Assembly (NCBI RefSeq): GCF_042767895.1 | Contig: NC_091574.1 | Span: 28,119,059-28,129,058 of the forward strand | Direction: 5' to 3' | DNA length: 10,000 nucleotides | Source of the DNA: Penaeus vannamei | Lineage: Eukaryota; Arthropoda; Malacostraca; Decapoda; Penaeidae | In this document: positions 1-9,850 of the stretch, in pieces | Layout: every line of letters begins with the position of its first letter | Position numbering within the stretch: position 1 is the first letter of the stretch | Notes under the pieces: model-generated | Seen by the model: only the letters and a program-made list of their open reading frames with translations | Told to the model about the DNA's origin: nothing | Databases searched by the model: none | Translations under genes and position numbers: made by a program

Positions 1-25
1 TAATTATGTCCTGTTGTTTACGCAG

Positions 26-129
26 GTACTCTTCGCTTTGGGTACATTGATGTCACGGAGGCTCAGTTTGGTGTTATGGCTATTCATATGGTCTCTGTTA
101 TTCTTGGACCTGAGTTTTGGGCAATGAAG
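26..129 (+). CDS. CEPT1: CEPT1-family phosphotransferase, constitutive exon upstream of the cassette array
   Basis: The acceptor is ctgttgtttacgcag, ending at base 25, and the donor is AAG|gtaaga at 130. The exon starts with two bases (GT) that complete a codon begun upstream, then reads TLRFGYIDVTEAQFG followed by VMAIHMVSVILGPEFWAMK. The start matches the strongly conserved SGTLRFGxIDVTE segment of animal CEPT1/CHPT1. The remainder is hydrophobic (about residues 14-30) and is probably a transmembrane helix, ending at the conserved PxFW. It ends in phase 0, so it can join directly to any of the three downstream cassettes. Sequence upstream of base 26 is intron, so the exon is complete while the gene is 5'-truncated by the window edge. 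Confidence 0.93.
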
Positions 130-859
130 GTAAGAGTTACATTGTTAACTCTGGCAGGCTGCGATATGCTAGATATTCTGAATAATGTTCAAAATGATTT
201 TTCTTGTCATGTTTATGAGATATTGTATCTTTTGTTCATAGGAATTTTATTAGTAAGGGTCTTGTGAAAGTTCAGATTATATAACATAGGCAAAGTCCAC
301 TCGTCTCTAGAATTTTATAGATAGATAAATAATTTCAGCATGTCATTGCTTTAATTATAATACCAATGATAAGAAAGATGATGCAACTACTTTCATTTGA
401 ATATGAAAAAGGAAGGGAAAATGTGTATGTCTTATATACATTTACCTCAAAAGTGTAAAAATTTGATATATCATATCTATTTTTTGGATAGTTACTTAAT
501 GTTGTTGTTGTTTTAAGATTGAAAATATTGATAAGTTTTTGGTTTGTTGCAGTCACCCATTGGTTGCCTCCAAAAATGTCAATGAACAGATAATCTGAAT
601 GAAGTCTTTCCTTCAGAGTTTGCCAGGTTGTAGGAAAGCTGAAAATTTTTGTAACATTATTAGAAGCTCAGGATATGTTAGAGTAAATATATTTGCACTT
701 ATGTAGAATGTTATATTTGCAGACTTTATTTTGAATATCATTATTTTTGTTATTCAAGCTAATTTTATTGTTCTCCATATTATTTTAACACTATGATTTT
801 TACATGCTTATATTTTCTTTCCGTTTTTTACACTTCATTTCTACTCATTAGTATTTTTT
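130..859. other. Intron 1, proximal part; no feature seen
   Basis: AT-rich intronic sequence after the donor at 130. I see no conserved coding frame and no structured repeat. Short reading frames here contain no family motif on either strand. Confidence 0.7.
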
Positions 860-863
860 TTAA

Positions 864-880
864 CCCGTTGGATCCGGGTA
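864..880 (+). repeat. Left terminal inverted repeat of the TTAA-flanked element
   Basis: 17 bases, cccgttggatccgggta, immediately after TTAA. It pairs with 1861-1877 with three mismatches and contains GGATCCGGG, shared by both ends. Confidence 0.75.
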
Positions 881-1860
881 CCCATCTCTCATCCTTACTC
901 CTGAGGTTTAGGCTTACTTAAGTGATGATTCTCCAGGCTTTGTTGCTTGTAGGACAGGCTGACATGAAAACGTGTGGTATCAACACTCCATGCCTCTTCT
1001 TTGCAATGACATCAGCTCTTTTTCTGGAGATGCGTTTTTGCTGTGTTGCCATTTTCTGAGGTTATATTTGTCATGCTGTATCAAGAGGGCAATAGACTTT
1101 TTTATGTTCAGTAAACTCATTATCTCTCTAGGAATTGTGTTTGATAAAAACTTGTAGTTCGCCAGTATTTTTACAACAAAACTGACCTATAATGTATAAA
1201 CTATCGCTCTAATAAATCTTTCATGATAATCCCATGTTTGACGCAAACTTAGTGATCTTGAGTCTTCATATAACCTTCATTGTGAAGGTTGATTATATTA
1301 CTACAAAAATTTATGCTATTCCTTTAATTTTATGAGGGAGAGTGTTACCAGTGTACTTACTTCCTGGTTGGGCATAATTGTATATAGAAAAGTCAATTTC
1401 GAGAGTAACTTTGATATATTGCTGAATACAAAACTAGTAGGAACTTTTTACGTATTGCGAGGAAGTTTGCACTCTGTGGAATTTCATTAACATTAATGAA
1501 GATTAGTTATTTGTATTAGTTTTTAAATATTTTTGTTATTAAATTTTCTGTGATTTACTGTGCGCTGCTGATTATGGCAAGCAGGAATAGTGTGTAGATA
1601 TAGTGTTCTCCTTGAAGCCAATGCTCTCCTAGGCATGGCTCACGGATGGTACACTGCACCCTTGTTTACTACTGGAGCCCTTCCCTGAAAGCCCACAGAA
1701 TCAGTCTCCTTCCAAGAGCTTTGTCCATTCTTGGCAAGATGTCCCATCACTCGACACTTGGCAACAATATCCCATGGCAAGGTGTTCTCGACACTCTGAA
1801 CCTCAGCCATTCCTTTAACTGGCCCCTTGTCCTATTTTTTTCATAACGAGATGTCCCTGT

Positions 1861-1877
1861 TGCCCGGATCCAGTGGG
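1861..1877 (-). repeat. Right terminal inverted repeat of the TTAA-flanked element
   Basis: Reads cccactggatccgggca on the minus strand and is followed on the plus strand by TTAA at 1878-1881. The word catctc occurs a few bases further inside both ends. Confidence 0.75.
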
Positions 1878-1881
1878 TTAA

Positions 1882-2238
1882 TCTCAGAAGGTCATATATC
1901 ACGTATTATATCTTATGTTAATATCTTTCTCTAGGTAGATTAATCTTAGAAGTAAATGCTACATATGATTACATGTCTTCAGTTATTTAGATTTTCATAT
2001 TTAGCTACAGTGTTATATAATTTCTTTGTTGGTATAATTTTTACCTTCACAGCTGCTGTTCCTATTTTGGTCATCATATATATTGTTGTTACTTTGTTTT
2101 TTTATTTCCAAATATTTGCATATTTGGGATATTTATAGATATTGAAATCTTGAGTATGTTAGGTAAATAATTTAACTAAGTTGATATTACAAGTGTATTT
2201 CTATTAGTTCTTTCTTTGTCATCATGAATGTATTCCAG
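1882..2238. other. Intron 1, distal part, with acceptor of cassette exon A
   Basis: AT-rich intron between the mobile element and the first cassette. It ends in the pyrimidine-rich stretch ttctttctttgtcatc and the acceptor tattccag (2231-2238). A T-rich hydrophobic reading frame at 1956-2138 has no usable donor or family motif and was not called. Confidence 0.7.
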
Positions 2239-2373
2239 GTTCCAGTTTTGTTGGTGCCATTCAGATGTCTGCCTACAATATTTGGTATAATAGCAGCATC
2301 AGTTGCTCTCTTTAATAACTTTAAGATTATACTGATAGAGAGAGGAGCTGGCCGTAATGGTTCCACGGTGGCT
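2239..2373 (+). CDS. CEPT1: CEPT1-family phosphotransferase, alternative cassette exon A
   Basis: 135 bases, 45 codons, phase 0 at both ends, acceptor tattccag and donor GCT|gtaagttt. It encodes VPVLLVPFRCLPTIFGIIAA, then a segment with FNNFKIILIE, and ends GAGRNGSTVA. This aligns without gaps to the animal CEPT1 segment that begins (I/V)PVL and ends GGVGKNGSTIA, including the NxF position before the loop, so cassette A is the closest of the three to the vertebrate-type exon. The middle is hydrophobic and predicts one membrane helix (about residues 12-33) followed by the conserved loop. The usual loop lysine is arginine here. A second AG at 2244-2245 would break the frame, which supports the chosen start. 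The splicing pattern is inferred from homology with cassettes B and C. Confidence 0.92.
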
Positions 2374-3036
<663 letters not shown>

Positions 3037-3168
3037 GTTCCAGGGACGGATCTTCAGTTCATTGTTTTTTATGTATTTCTTGGTCTTGCTCAAGTCTTTA
3101 TACAATTGGCAATGGCTTTTCCTGTCATCCTGTGGGGAGGTGCAGGGAAAAATGGCTCTACATTAGCT
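3037..3168 (+). CDS. CEPT1: CEPT1-family phosphotransferase, alternative cassette exon B
   Basis: 132 bases, 44 codons, phase 0 at both ends, acceptor tttctttcatcag and donor GCT|gtaagttt. It begins VPGTDLQFIVFYVFLGLAQV, continues through a hydrophobic stretch to FPVILW, and ends GGAGKNGSTLA. The loop matches the family consensus GGxGKNGST closely, while the membrane segment before it is quite different from cassette A and one residue shorter overall. One long helix of about 25 residues is expected from residue 8. The first two codons (VP) and the surrounding bases CAGGTTCCAG are shared with cassette A. It has the same phase, boundaries and loop, so it can replace A or C in the protein; including two cassettes would keep the frame but duplicate the helix. 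Confidence 0.9.
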
Positions 3169-3515
3169 GTAAGTTTCAACGTCATTACAGTAGCAGATAA
3201 GAGTCAGGGGTAGATGCCTGTTCTTATGTTACTTTTAGAGGGGATAAGTTGTCTTATGTATGTCAATGGGATTTGGTGTCTTGTTTCAGATTGTGTGGTC
3301 CAGATTTTTTCTTTCTTTCTTCTACTTACCATTTTGTTGGGAGTTCAGAGATAGCAGTGGCCTTTCAAAGTTTAGGTATTTATTGATTTTCCAAAGAAAA
3401 CATGTTGATTGTGTGTTTTTTTTTCTCTCTCTTCATGTTTTGATTTGTGGTTTCCTCTTGTGGGTTTATCTTATGTTGAATTGCCGTTTGATCCCATGTC
3501 TTGTGTCTTTCCCAG
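3169..3515. other. Intron between cassettes B and C
   Basis: 347 bases, T-rich. Strong acceptor-like tracts occur internally (for example gtcttgtttcag ending at 3290), but no frame with the conserved loop follows until cassette C. The acceptor used is probably tgtgtctttcccag, ending at 3515. Confidence 0.7.
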
Positions 3516-3647
3516 CTACCATACTTTGACGTGTCTATCCAAAATGTTATTGTGTACTCCATTTTGGTCTACCAAATTCTACTGGGATATTCATACTTGC
3601 ACACAATACCTTTTAATGGGGCTGGGAAAAATGGATCCACAGTTGCT
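3516..3647 (+). CDS. CEPT1: CEPT1-family phosphotransferase, alternative cassette exon C
   Basis: 132 bases, 44 codons, phase 0 at both ends, acceptor tgtgtctttcccag and donor GCT|gtaagtta. It begins LPYFDVSIQNVIVYSILVYQ, continues ILLGYSYLHTIPF, and ends NGAGKNGSTVA. It has the same length as cassette B and the same loop, but the helix sequence is different again and contains more tyrosine and polar residues than A or B. The acidic residue near the start (FD in C, TD in B) is absent from A, which may place B and C closer to each other than to A. It is the last cassette; its donor joins 5265 across 1,617 bases. Confidence 0.9.
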
Positions 3648-3978
3648 GTAAGTTACAAAGGAGAGTGGTGTATGTGTAGTTTCTTGGTTCAGGTTTTTGT
3701 TTTTAGTTGTATTCATTTACCCAATGCCCACAGGTAAAAATGTTTGGCAAGTGGACTTAATAACGGGATTGTTGGTGCGCATTGGCAGTTTCCACTGTTT
3801 GCGCCTGGCTCATTCAGTAGTTTGTGAGTGACATTTTGGCACCTAAAAGCTTTTATTCTGCTATGATTTATAAAAATATTATAATTTTGAAGGTTTACCT
3901 TCATTATAGGTACCATTGCCTAAGATCTTTACCATATAAATAAAGCTGCTACTACCGGAGAAAATCAAACTCTGTCTG

Positions 3979-4073
3979 ACGAGCCAATGGCGCGGGAATG
4001 GGCACAATACGTTGCCATCCGTTTTTCGGTCCACAACAGCCATGGCATGTACTATGTGCCACCCATCGGCTAG
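3979..4073. repeat. Imperfect palindrome, possible remnant of a small mobile element
   Basis: The left arm gacgagccaatgg / gggcacaatacgttgccatcc resembles the reverse complement of the right arm (ctagccgatgggtggcacatagtacatgccatgg), with mismatches and a gap. The block is clearly more GC-rich than the intron around it. No open frame of interest. It may be a degraded foldback or MITE-like element; the ends are not resolved. Confidence 0.35.
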
Positions 4074-4339
4074 TGATTAAAATCAGCATCATATGACAGT
4101 AGTTCTGAATTACTAATTTGATCGGTTTAATCCTATTTTTTTTCTGCCATTCATTAGAATTACTATGCAGTAAAGCTTGATTGAAGATTTTCTTATTGGT
4201 TATCAAAGTACTTTTAAATATTTTCATAGTTGTTGTGTATTGAGCTACAGATACAGGAAATGGTTACTTTGTAGTTAACTGATAGTATAAACTGCAAAAG
4301 AGGAGTGAGGATAAGCTAGGAGTATGTGTATTTGTGTAT

Positions 4340-4392
4340 ATGAATGAATGGGTGAGTGAATGAGTGAGTGAGTGGTGAATAAGTAAGTAAGC
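4340..4392. repeat. Imperfect tetranucleotide tract (GAAT/GTGA/GTAA type)
   Basis: Reads gaatgaatgggtgagtgaat, then gagtgagtgagtggtgaataagtaagtaag. Short and degenerate. Confidence 0.7.
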
Positions 4393-5264
4393 ATTATGCA
4401 ATGTAAATACAAGCAGTGTGATTACAGGTCAATTTTTGTTTATCTTTCAACATCTTTTGTGTCTTTGTCGCTTTTGCTTGTATTATTTCACTTATTCGCA
4501 GTTGCTTTGCATGGTCTTTGATGCCCTTCTAGTATTGGTAAGTTTGGCCAGTGAAGATCTATTTTTAGATTTTTATACTAAGTAATATAGAATATAAGAA
4601 AAGAGGGCTTCAAAATTTCCTTGCATGTATGGATAATAGTGGATTGAGTAGAATTGTATTGATAATTTTCCGTTTCAATTTTGTAATAGGCAAAGTATTA
4701 CTTTAAAGTTGGACATGTTTAAGTCAATGCTAATAAAATTCATAAGTCAGTGCAAATTAAATTAATGTCTAATAGCAATTTTGTGCTGAGGATCATTTTT
4801 TTTTACCTATAAGATACTGTAGTTTGATTAAAAAGTCACACCATTTTTGGTTTGATATTGAGCTCTTGCTGTACCTCTTGATCATATTGATAAGTTTCCT
4901 AATTTATAAAGCTTTGTATCTTATTTTTTGTGTGTGTGTTCTAAAGCTCTATCTTATATCTTATGTCATTTATCCTAATGCAGATTTTGGTTTATTTTCC
5001 CATTGCTCTATTTTCTAGTTTACTTCGATTTGATTTGTGTTTTGCTGATATGATTAAGGCCAATTAGATATGTCATCAATCTTTATAAGTTTTGAAAGCC
5101 TGAATTTCAAAGTTCATGTGATCTAAATTTGAATTAAGAGTTATTGCAATATATATTCATACTCATCTTTTTTAGTTCTTGAAAACTTAGCTTTCAGATT
5201 CTTCTGATTAAAGTTGCTGTTCTTAACCAGAGGACTGCCATATTAATAATTCTCCTTCTGGCAG

Positions 5265-5423
5265 GGTACAAGTGTGTTGTCTCCTGTGGTGCCTCTGTCT
5301 CTCATCCTCGTACCTGCGGTTCTCATTGCGTGGAAGAGCCCAGAAAGTCTCTTTCTGCAAGATCCCACAATTTATTTGCTGACTTTTGGATGTGTGGCAG
5401 CACGTGTCACAAATAGGCTTGTG
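5265..5423 (+). CDS. CEPT1: CEPT1-family phosphotransferase, common exon after the cassettes
   Basis: 159 bases, 53 codons, phase 0 at both ends, acceptor ctccttctggcag and donor GTG|gtgagt. It begins GTSVLSPVVPLSLILVPAVL, continues IAWKSPESLFLQDP, and ends TIYLLTFGCVAARVTNRLV. The GTSVLSP start directly continues the NGSTxA end of each cassette, and YxLTFGxVxAxxTNxLV is a hallmark of CEPT1/CHPT1. Two hydrophobic segments are visible (about residues 6-22 and 34-46), separated by a short loop with charged residues. The donor is GTGAGT rather than the GTAAGT or GTAAGA used by the other exons here. Confidence 0.94.
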
Positions 5424-5443
5424 GTGAGTGCCTGCTATATTAT

Positions 5444-5486
5444 TATCTTTTCTTTTCCTTTCTCTCTTTTTCTCTCTCTCTCTCTT
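5444..5486. repeat. Pyrimidine (TC)-rich tract
   Basis: tcttttcctttctctctttt followed by (TC)n, 20 bases after the donor at 5424. On the transcript this is a long polypyrimidine tract, of the kind bound by PTB-type proteins. Confidence 0.85.
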
Positions 5487-5548
5487 TTGGTTTGGAAGGG
5501 ACTGATTTTCCCAGGTATGCCATGTGCCACTTTTCTGTCTCCCATGCC

Positions 5549-5705
5549 TTTCTTTCTTTCCTTCCTTTCTTCCTTCCTTCCTTCCTTCCTTCCTTCCTTC
5601 CTTCCTTCCTTCCTTCCTTCCTTCCTTCCTTCCTTCCTTCCTTCCTTCCTTCCTTCCTTCCTTCCTTCCTTCCTTCCTTCCTTCCTTCCTTCCTTCCTTC
5701 CTTCC

Positions 5706-5707
<2 letters not shown>
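5549..5707. repeat. (TTCC)n microsatellite
   Basis: Imperfect CTTT/CTTC from 5549, then uninterrupted period-4 TTCC from about 5569 to 5707, roughly 35 units. It is a homopyrimidine/homopurine mirror repeat, so it could form triplex (H-DNA). The Pro-Ser-Phe-Leu and Lys-Glu-Gly-Arg repeat frames here are artefacts. Confidence 0.97.
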
Positions 5708-6401
<694 letters not shown>

Positions 6402-6404
<3 letters not shown>

Positions 6405-6460
6405 ACCACTTACTGCTGGGGTTGGCATGTCCATACATGCCATGTCCACTGTGTGGTTAA
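6402..6460. repeat. 59-bp nested palindrome with TTAA at both ends
   Basis: The outer arms TTAACCAC (6402-6409) and GTGGTTAA (6453-6460) are perfect inverted copies. The inner arms ggcatgt (6424-6430) and acatgcc (6435-6441) are also perfect, around ccat. It sits exactly at the end of the TTA array. The TTAA-CC ends resemble those of the 864-1877 element, so it may be a very short non-autonomous element or the remains of one. Confidence 0.6.
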
Positions 6461-7386
6461 TTTAGTAATTGTTTTTATATATTGATGGCTCCACAAGTAC
6501 TAAGTCACCAATGAGCCAGTTACAGGCAAGGATGTTAGCTTTTCTGCTATTCTCTAAATAACAGATGATAAAGAAACAGGCTATAAATAATAATATTGGA
6601 CCATACACTATGATAAACGGATGAATATTAGATTACAGCTACAGTGTGTGAGATTAGTCTCGTGATTATAAGATTTTTTGCATTAATTTCCTGCATAAAA
6701 CAATATACAAGAAATACATTAGCAAGCCAGTAATGTAACATTCAACAGCATTTATAGAAAATGTATTAGATGTATATCATAAGAAAATGGGACATTGAAC
6801 CTGTAAACTTGATTTATCTAAAAAGTATTTGACTATTCATAGTGAGTGTGTTGTAGGGCTGAAGGTTTAAAGTCATTCTATGGGACTGTGGATCTGCCTT
6901 TAATGATGCACAGCTAGAAGACCAGATGAAATGACAGTGGATGAAATTTCTGCCACAACAACGTTCGGTCTGCCACGTCATATTAGTTTATACCAGGAGG
7001 GTTTCAGAAATTTTCATGTTTATTTTATTTGAAAATGGAAAAATATCTCATTATTGTTTTAAACACTTATCTTTTGGATCAACACATCTGTAGTCATACA
7101 AAATAACAAAAATACAGCCTTTGGAAAAAAAAAATCTGTAGCGGTGTCACCATCTGTTGGTTGTCCTTTGTTTCCATTTAGCGGATGAATTTCCCTAGAA
7201 TTCCAGCCCTGATTATGAGAATTACCTGTATCACCTGTTTATCCTTTTCCTTGATTTTCAATGATATTTTCTAGTATTTAATACTGCTATTAGTAGTGTC
7301 AGTAACAATATAGTAATTATGATGTTGATTAAAAAATGTCTCGATATTTCCCACTATTTCAAGGAAAGGGGAGGTCATAATTAACT

Positions 7387-7690
7387 TCTTATCAATTATT
7401 ATTAATTATTATTATTATTATTACTATTATTATTATTATTGTTATTATTATTGTTATTATTATTATTGGTGTTGTTATGGTTTTTGTTCTATTATTGTTA
7501 TAATTGTTATTAATGATGATTATTCTTATTGGTTTTATTTTATTATTGTTGTAAATGATAATTATGATTATAATAATTATTATTGAAATGATTATGATTA
7601 TGATTATTATTGTTATTAATAATGTTATTGCTATTAGGTTTACTGTTACTATTAATTGTATTAATATTATTATTGATGCTATTGTTGTTT
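7387..7690. repeat. Imperfect ATT/TTA-rich tract
   Basis: Degenerate trinucleotide repeat with many substitutions (GTT, GAT, TGG), probably older than the 5706-6404 array. It ends about 160 bases before the acceptor at 7850. Poly-Ile frames on both strands are artefacts. Confidence 0.9.
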
Positions 7691-7850
7691 CTAAAAGAGA
7701 AGTCATCAAGCAAGTTTTTTTCCCATTACTGAAAGGAATACATTCTCTTGTAGCTTGGCATAGTTACTGAAGAAAAGAGTGCAGCTCAATTGTTATTAGA
7801 TTATTCATTTTTAATCTGTTGATAATCTTTATTCCTTTTCCCATGTACAG

Positions 7851-7976
7851 GTGGCTCACATGACCAAGAGCGAGATGGCGTACAGCGATGCTTCCTTGCT
7901 TGGTCCCGCTGCCCTCTTCCTTAACCAGTACTTCAACTGTCCTATATCAGAAAAATATCTCCTGTATTGTGTCTGT
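7851..7976 (+). CDS. CEPT1: CEPT1-family phosphotransferase, penultimate coding exon
   Basis: 126 bases, 42 codons, phase 0 at both ends, acceptor ttcccatgtacag and donor TGT|gtaagt. It begins VAHMTKSEMAYSDASLLGPA, then ALFLNQYFN, and ends KYLLYCVC. VAHMTKSEM and GPAxLFLxQYFN are nearly invariant in animal CEPT1/CHPT1, so this is the most secure exon in the window. The exon is noticeably more GC-rich than the flanking intron. The last part (YLLYCVC) begins a membrane helix that continues into the next exon. Confidence 0.96.
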
Positions 7977-8416
7977 GTAAGTAGTGTTGTGCTCTTGTGG
8001 TTTCTGAGATAATCTTTAAATGTTTATTTGAAATGTGACTTGATTCTTTTTGTGTGTATGTGTGATATTCAGTGTTGTGTTTGATTTTCATGTGATAAAA
8101 AAAGAGTAATTGTATGTACTGTCTATAAGGACCAATAATTTTCTTCAGTATGCATTTATTTCTATGTATATATGTGTGTGAGCTTTCATGACATTGTCTG
8201 TTTGTTTATTTGTGTATTTCTTTGTGTGTGTCTCTGTTCCTGTCTATATCTATGTGTATGCGTATGTCTATATCTATGTCTGTGTATATATCTGTTTGTT
8301 ACTGTCTGTGTGTGTGTATTTGTTTGCTTATATATGAATATATGTTTTGTTCACAATGGATTACTTATAATTCATATCTTTCATACAAAGAATTAATTGA
8401 CAATTCTCCCTTTCAG
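7977..8416. other. Last intron, with degenerate TG-rich tract
   Basis: 440 bases. Roughly 8050-8340 is a degenerate TG/TATC-rich low-complexity tract in which tgtctatatctatgt occurs twice (8241-8255 and 8265-8279, period 24). The acceptor is caattctccctttcag (to 8416). Confidence 0.8.
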
Positions 8417-8605
8417 GTGTATGTCATCTATGACTTGATCAAATATTGTCGTCAAGTATGTTTGGAAATTTGTGAGCATTTGAATATTATGCTGTTTACA
8501 ATTATTCCAAAATACCCGCAAACTAAAGCAACATCTTCCATGGAGAAAAATGGCAGCTCTAGCAAATATATGACACGCAGTAAGAGCAAGGTCAAAAATA
8601 ATTGA
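8417..8605 (+). CDS. CEPT1: CEPT1-family phosphotransferase, terminal coding exon with stop
   Basis: 189 bases: 62 codons plus TGA at 8603-8605, acceptor caattctccctttcag. It begins VYVIYDLIKYCRQVCLEICE, then HLNIMLFTII, matching the conserved end of animal CEPT1 (FDLIRYC, VCxxIxxHLxI, VF.I). After about residue 30 the sequence becomes a hydrophilic tail of some 30 residues rich in Ser, Lys, Thr and Asn (SSMEKNGSSSK, then RSKSKVKNN). As I recall it, the vertebrate protein ends about 10-15 residues after that point, so the tail is longer and lineage-specific. The tail would face the cytosol if topology follows the family. The stop is unambiguous; no later exon is needed. Confidence 0.94.
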   Translation: MYVIYDLIKYCRQVCLEICEHLNIMLFTIIPKYPQTKATSSMEKNGSSSKYMTRSKSKVKNN

Positions 8606-8638
8606 AAGTTGTTAAAGTAGTGATGTATGTAAACCATA

Positions 8639-8644
8639 AATAAA
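8639..8644 (+). promoter_or_regulatory. CEPT1: Candidate polyadenylation signal AATAAA, very close to the stop
   Basis: Canonical hexamer 34 bases after the TGA. It would give an unusually short 3' UTR; a TG-containing stretch follows within about 30 bases. It may be chance in AT-rich sequence. Confidence 0.35.
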
Positions 8645-9046
8645 AAAGTGATAAGGGTATTATAATTTGTTATGTAGGATAATGATTACCTTCATTAATT
8701 TTTTTTTTCTTTTTTTGGGGGGGCTTTTGTTACTCTCCTCATCATGGTTTTAATTCTGAACAGTGTCCATGTTATGTCACCTAATGTGTGAGAAATATGT
8801 TGAACAGCAAACTGTGTGTGGGACTGTAGACTGTTATATGTCACTGAGCACTTAGCTTTTGCCGTGCAGAATTTTTAATACTGTTACCACTAAGGAAAAT
8901 ACAACAACAGATATGCATGTGAACCAGTTGCTTATTGTTAAACAGAACCCTAATTTCTCAGTCCCCAGATGCAACGTGTTATTAGTCTATACTTGCTCTA
9001 ATGTTGATGGTAATTACTCCCTAGATCTCATTTAATGTATAATGGC

Positions 9047-9052
9047 AATAAA
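9047..9052 (+). promoter_or_regulatory. CEPT1: Candidate polyadenylation signal AATAAA
   Basis: Canonical hexamer in ggcaataaattttatcc, about 440 bases after the stop. A second AATAAA follows at 9099-9104. The pair marks a plausible distal 3' end, but no transcript evidence is available. Confidence 0.4.
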
Positions 9053-9850
9053 TTTTATCCTGCATACAGAATTTTTGAAGTTCTGATATCATTCCAGTAA
9101 TAAATAATCATTTGTAAATAATGTAATCTTATATTATAAAAGACATCTATTTGACCCTTTCATTTTTTTTTCTTTCTTTTTTATAATTAGCTTTTTATTA
9201 TCATTATTTTATTATGATTATTTTTAATTAGGGGATCATTACATAGGTCAATAAAAAAATTCACTTAAGAGCTGTATCACTATAGTACCAAGTTTTTTAG
9301 TGGCAAGACAGGGTAATACACAATGGGCATTTTCACAGTAGACATTCAGGTTCATCAAAAATCATAATCATGTCAGTTAATTCACTAAGATTTAATTCCC
9401 TATACATTTATATCCATAAAGTACACAGGATTTAGAGATTTAGGTTGTCAGCCATGCGTAATTTAAATGTCACAATACAGCTTAATATGTGACATGAATA
9501 TATGTATATTATTTCCTCAGACAGATAAAAATGACAATTTTATGTTCTCATCCCACTGATATTACGGATGTATTAAAAAAGTGACAAGAGAAGAAAAAAT
9601 CAGTTGTTTTTACTACTTTGTTAATTTTAAGCATGGAGGCATACAGATATTTTTATTATTTTCTATAGCTTTAATGAAAATTTATTTAATGTATACTCAC
9701 TCTCTTATAAGGATAAATATCTTTTATTTATTTCCTAACTTCTTGTCTTTACACTCTTTGTCACCTGCTGTTCTCGAACAATCTGTTGTCGTGCTGCAAA
9801 CTGCTGCATAATCATTCTCCAGTTCTTCCAATTGTTTTGTGCTTTTTTAA

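Larger units (their letters stand above)
864..1877. mobile_element. Non-autonomous DNA transposon, piggyBac-like by ends (about 1.01 kb)
   Basis: The left end 864-880 (cccgttggatccgggta) and the reverse complement of the right end 1861-1877 (cccactggatccgggca) match at 14 of 17 positions. Both ends are flanked directly by TTAA (860-863 and 1878-1881), the target duplication of piggyBac-type elements, whose inverted repeats also start with CCC. No transposase frame is present, so it would be a non-autonomous derivative. It is more GC-rich and textured than the surrounding intron, especially 1560-1860, which fits an insertion. Because TTAA contains TA, a TA-duplicating element with ends starting ACCC is an alternative. 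Two short perfect palindromes lie inside (1272-1290 and 1483-1500). Boundaries are well supported; family assignment is inference. Confidence 0.7.
3648..5264. other. Intron between cassette C and the next common exon
   Basis: 1,617 bases. It holds a locally GC-richer imperfect palindrome (3979-4073), a short imperfect tetranucleotide tract (4340-4392) and a possible 36-base cryptic exon (4502-4537), all described separately. No further copy of the GxGKNGST loop was found by eye in any frame. It ends in the acceptor ctccttctggcag (to 5264). Confidence 0.75.
8606..9850. other. 3' UTR and downstream sequence; no gene supported
   Basis: AT-rich sequence after the stop, with candidate polyadenylation signals (listed separately), a T-run followed by a G-run at 8699-8723, and poly-T stretches around 9164-9184. 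Where the UTR ends is not known. The plus-strand frame at 9581-9811 has no recognisable motif. A minus-strand frame at 9735-9881 is discussed under findings. Confidence 0.6.

Noticed and set aside
1646..1846. 66-codon plus-strand frame within the TTAA-flanked element
   Set aside because: No transposase or other family motif (no DDE-type context), short, and inside a non-autonomous element.
1956..2138. Hydrophobic frame (VPILVIIYIVV) just upstream of cassette A, considered as a fourth cassette
   Set aside because: It lacks the GKNGST loop and a donor in phase, and hydrophobic codons are expected in T-rich intron.
3260..3529. 89-codon hydrophobic frame between cassettes B and C, preceded by a good acceptor at 3290
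   Set aside because: No donor in a suitable position and no conserved loop; it overlaps cassette C in a different frame.
8533..8560. KNGSSSK in the C-terminal tail, considered as an echo of the GKNGST loop
   Set aside because: The similarity is four residues in low-complexity Ser/Lys context; no evidence of homology.
9581..9811. 76-codon plus-strand frame downstream of the gene
   Set aside because: No recognisable motif, AT-driven composition, and no splice or promoter support.
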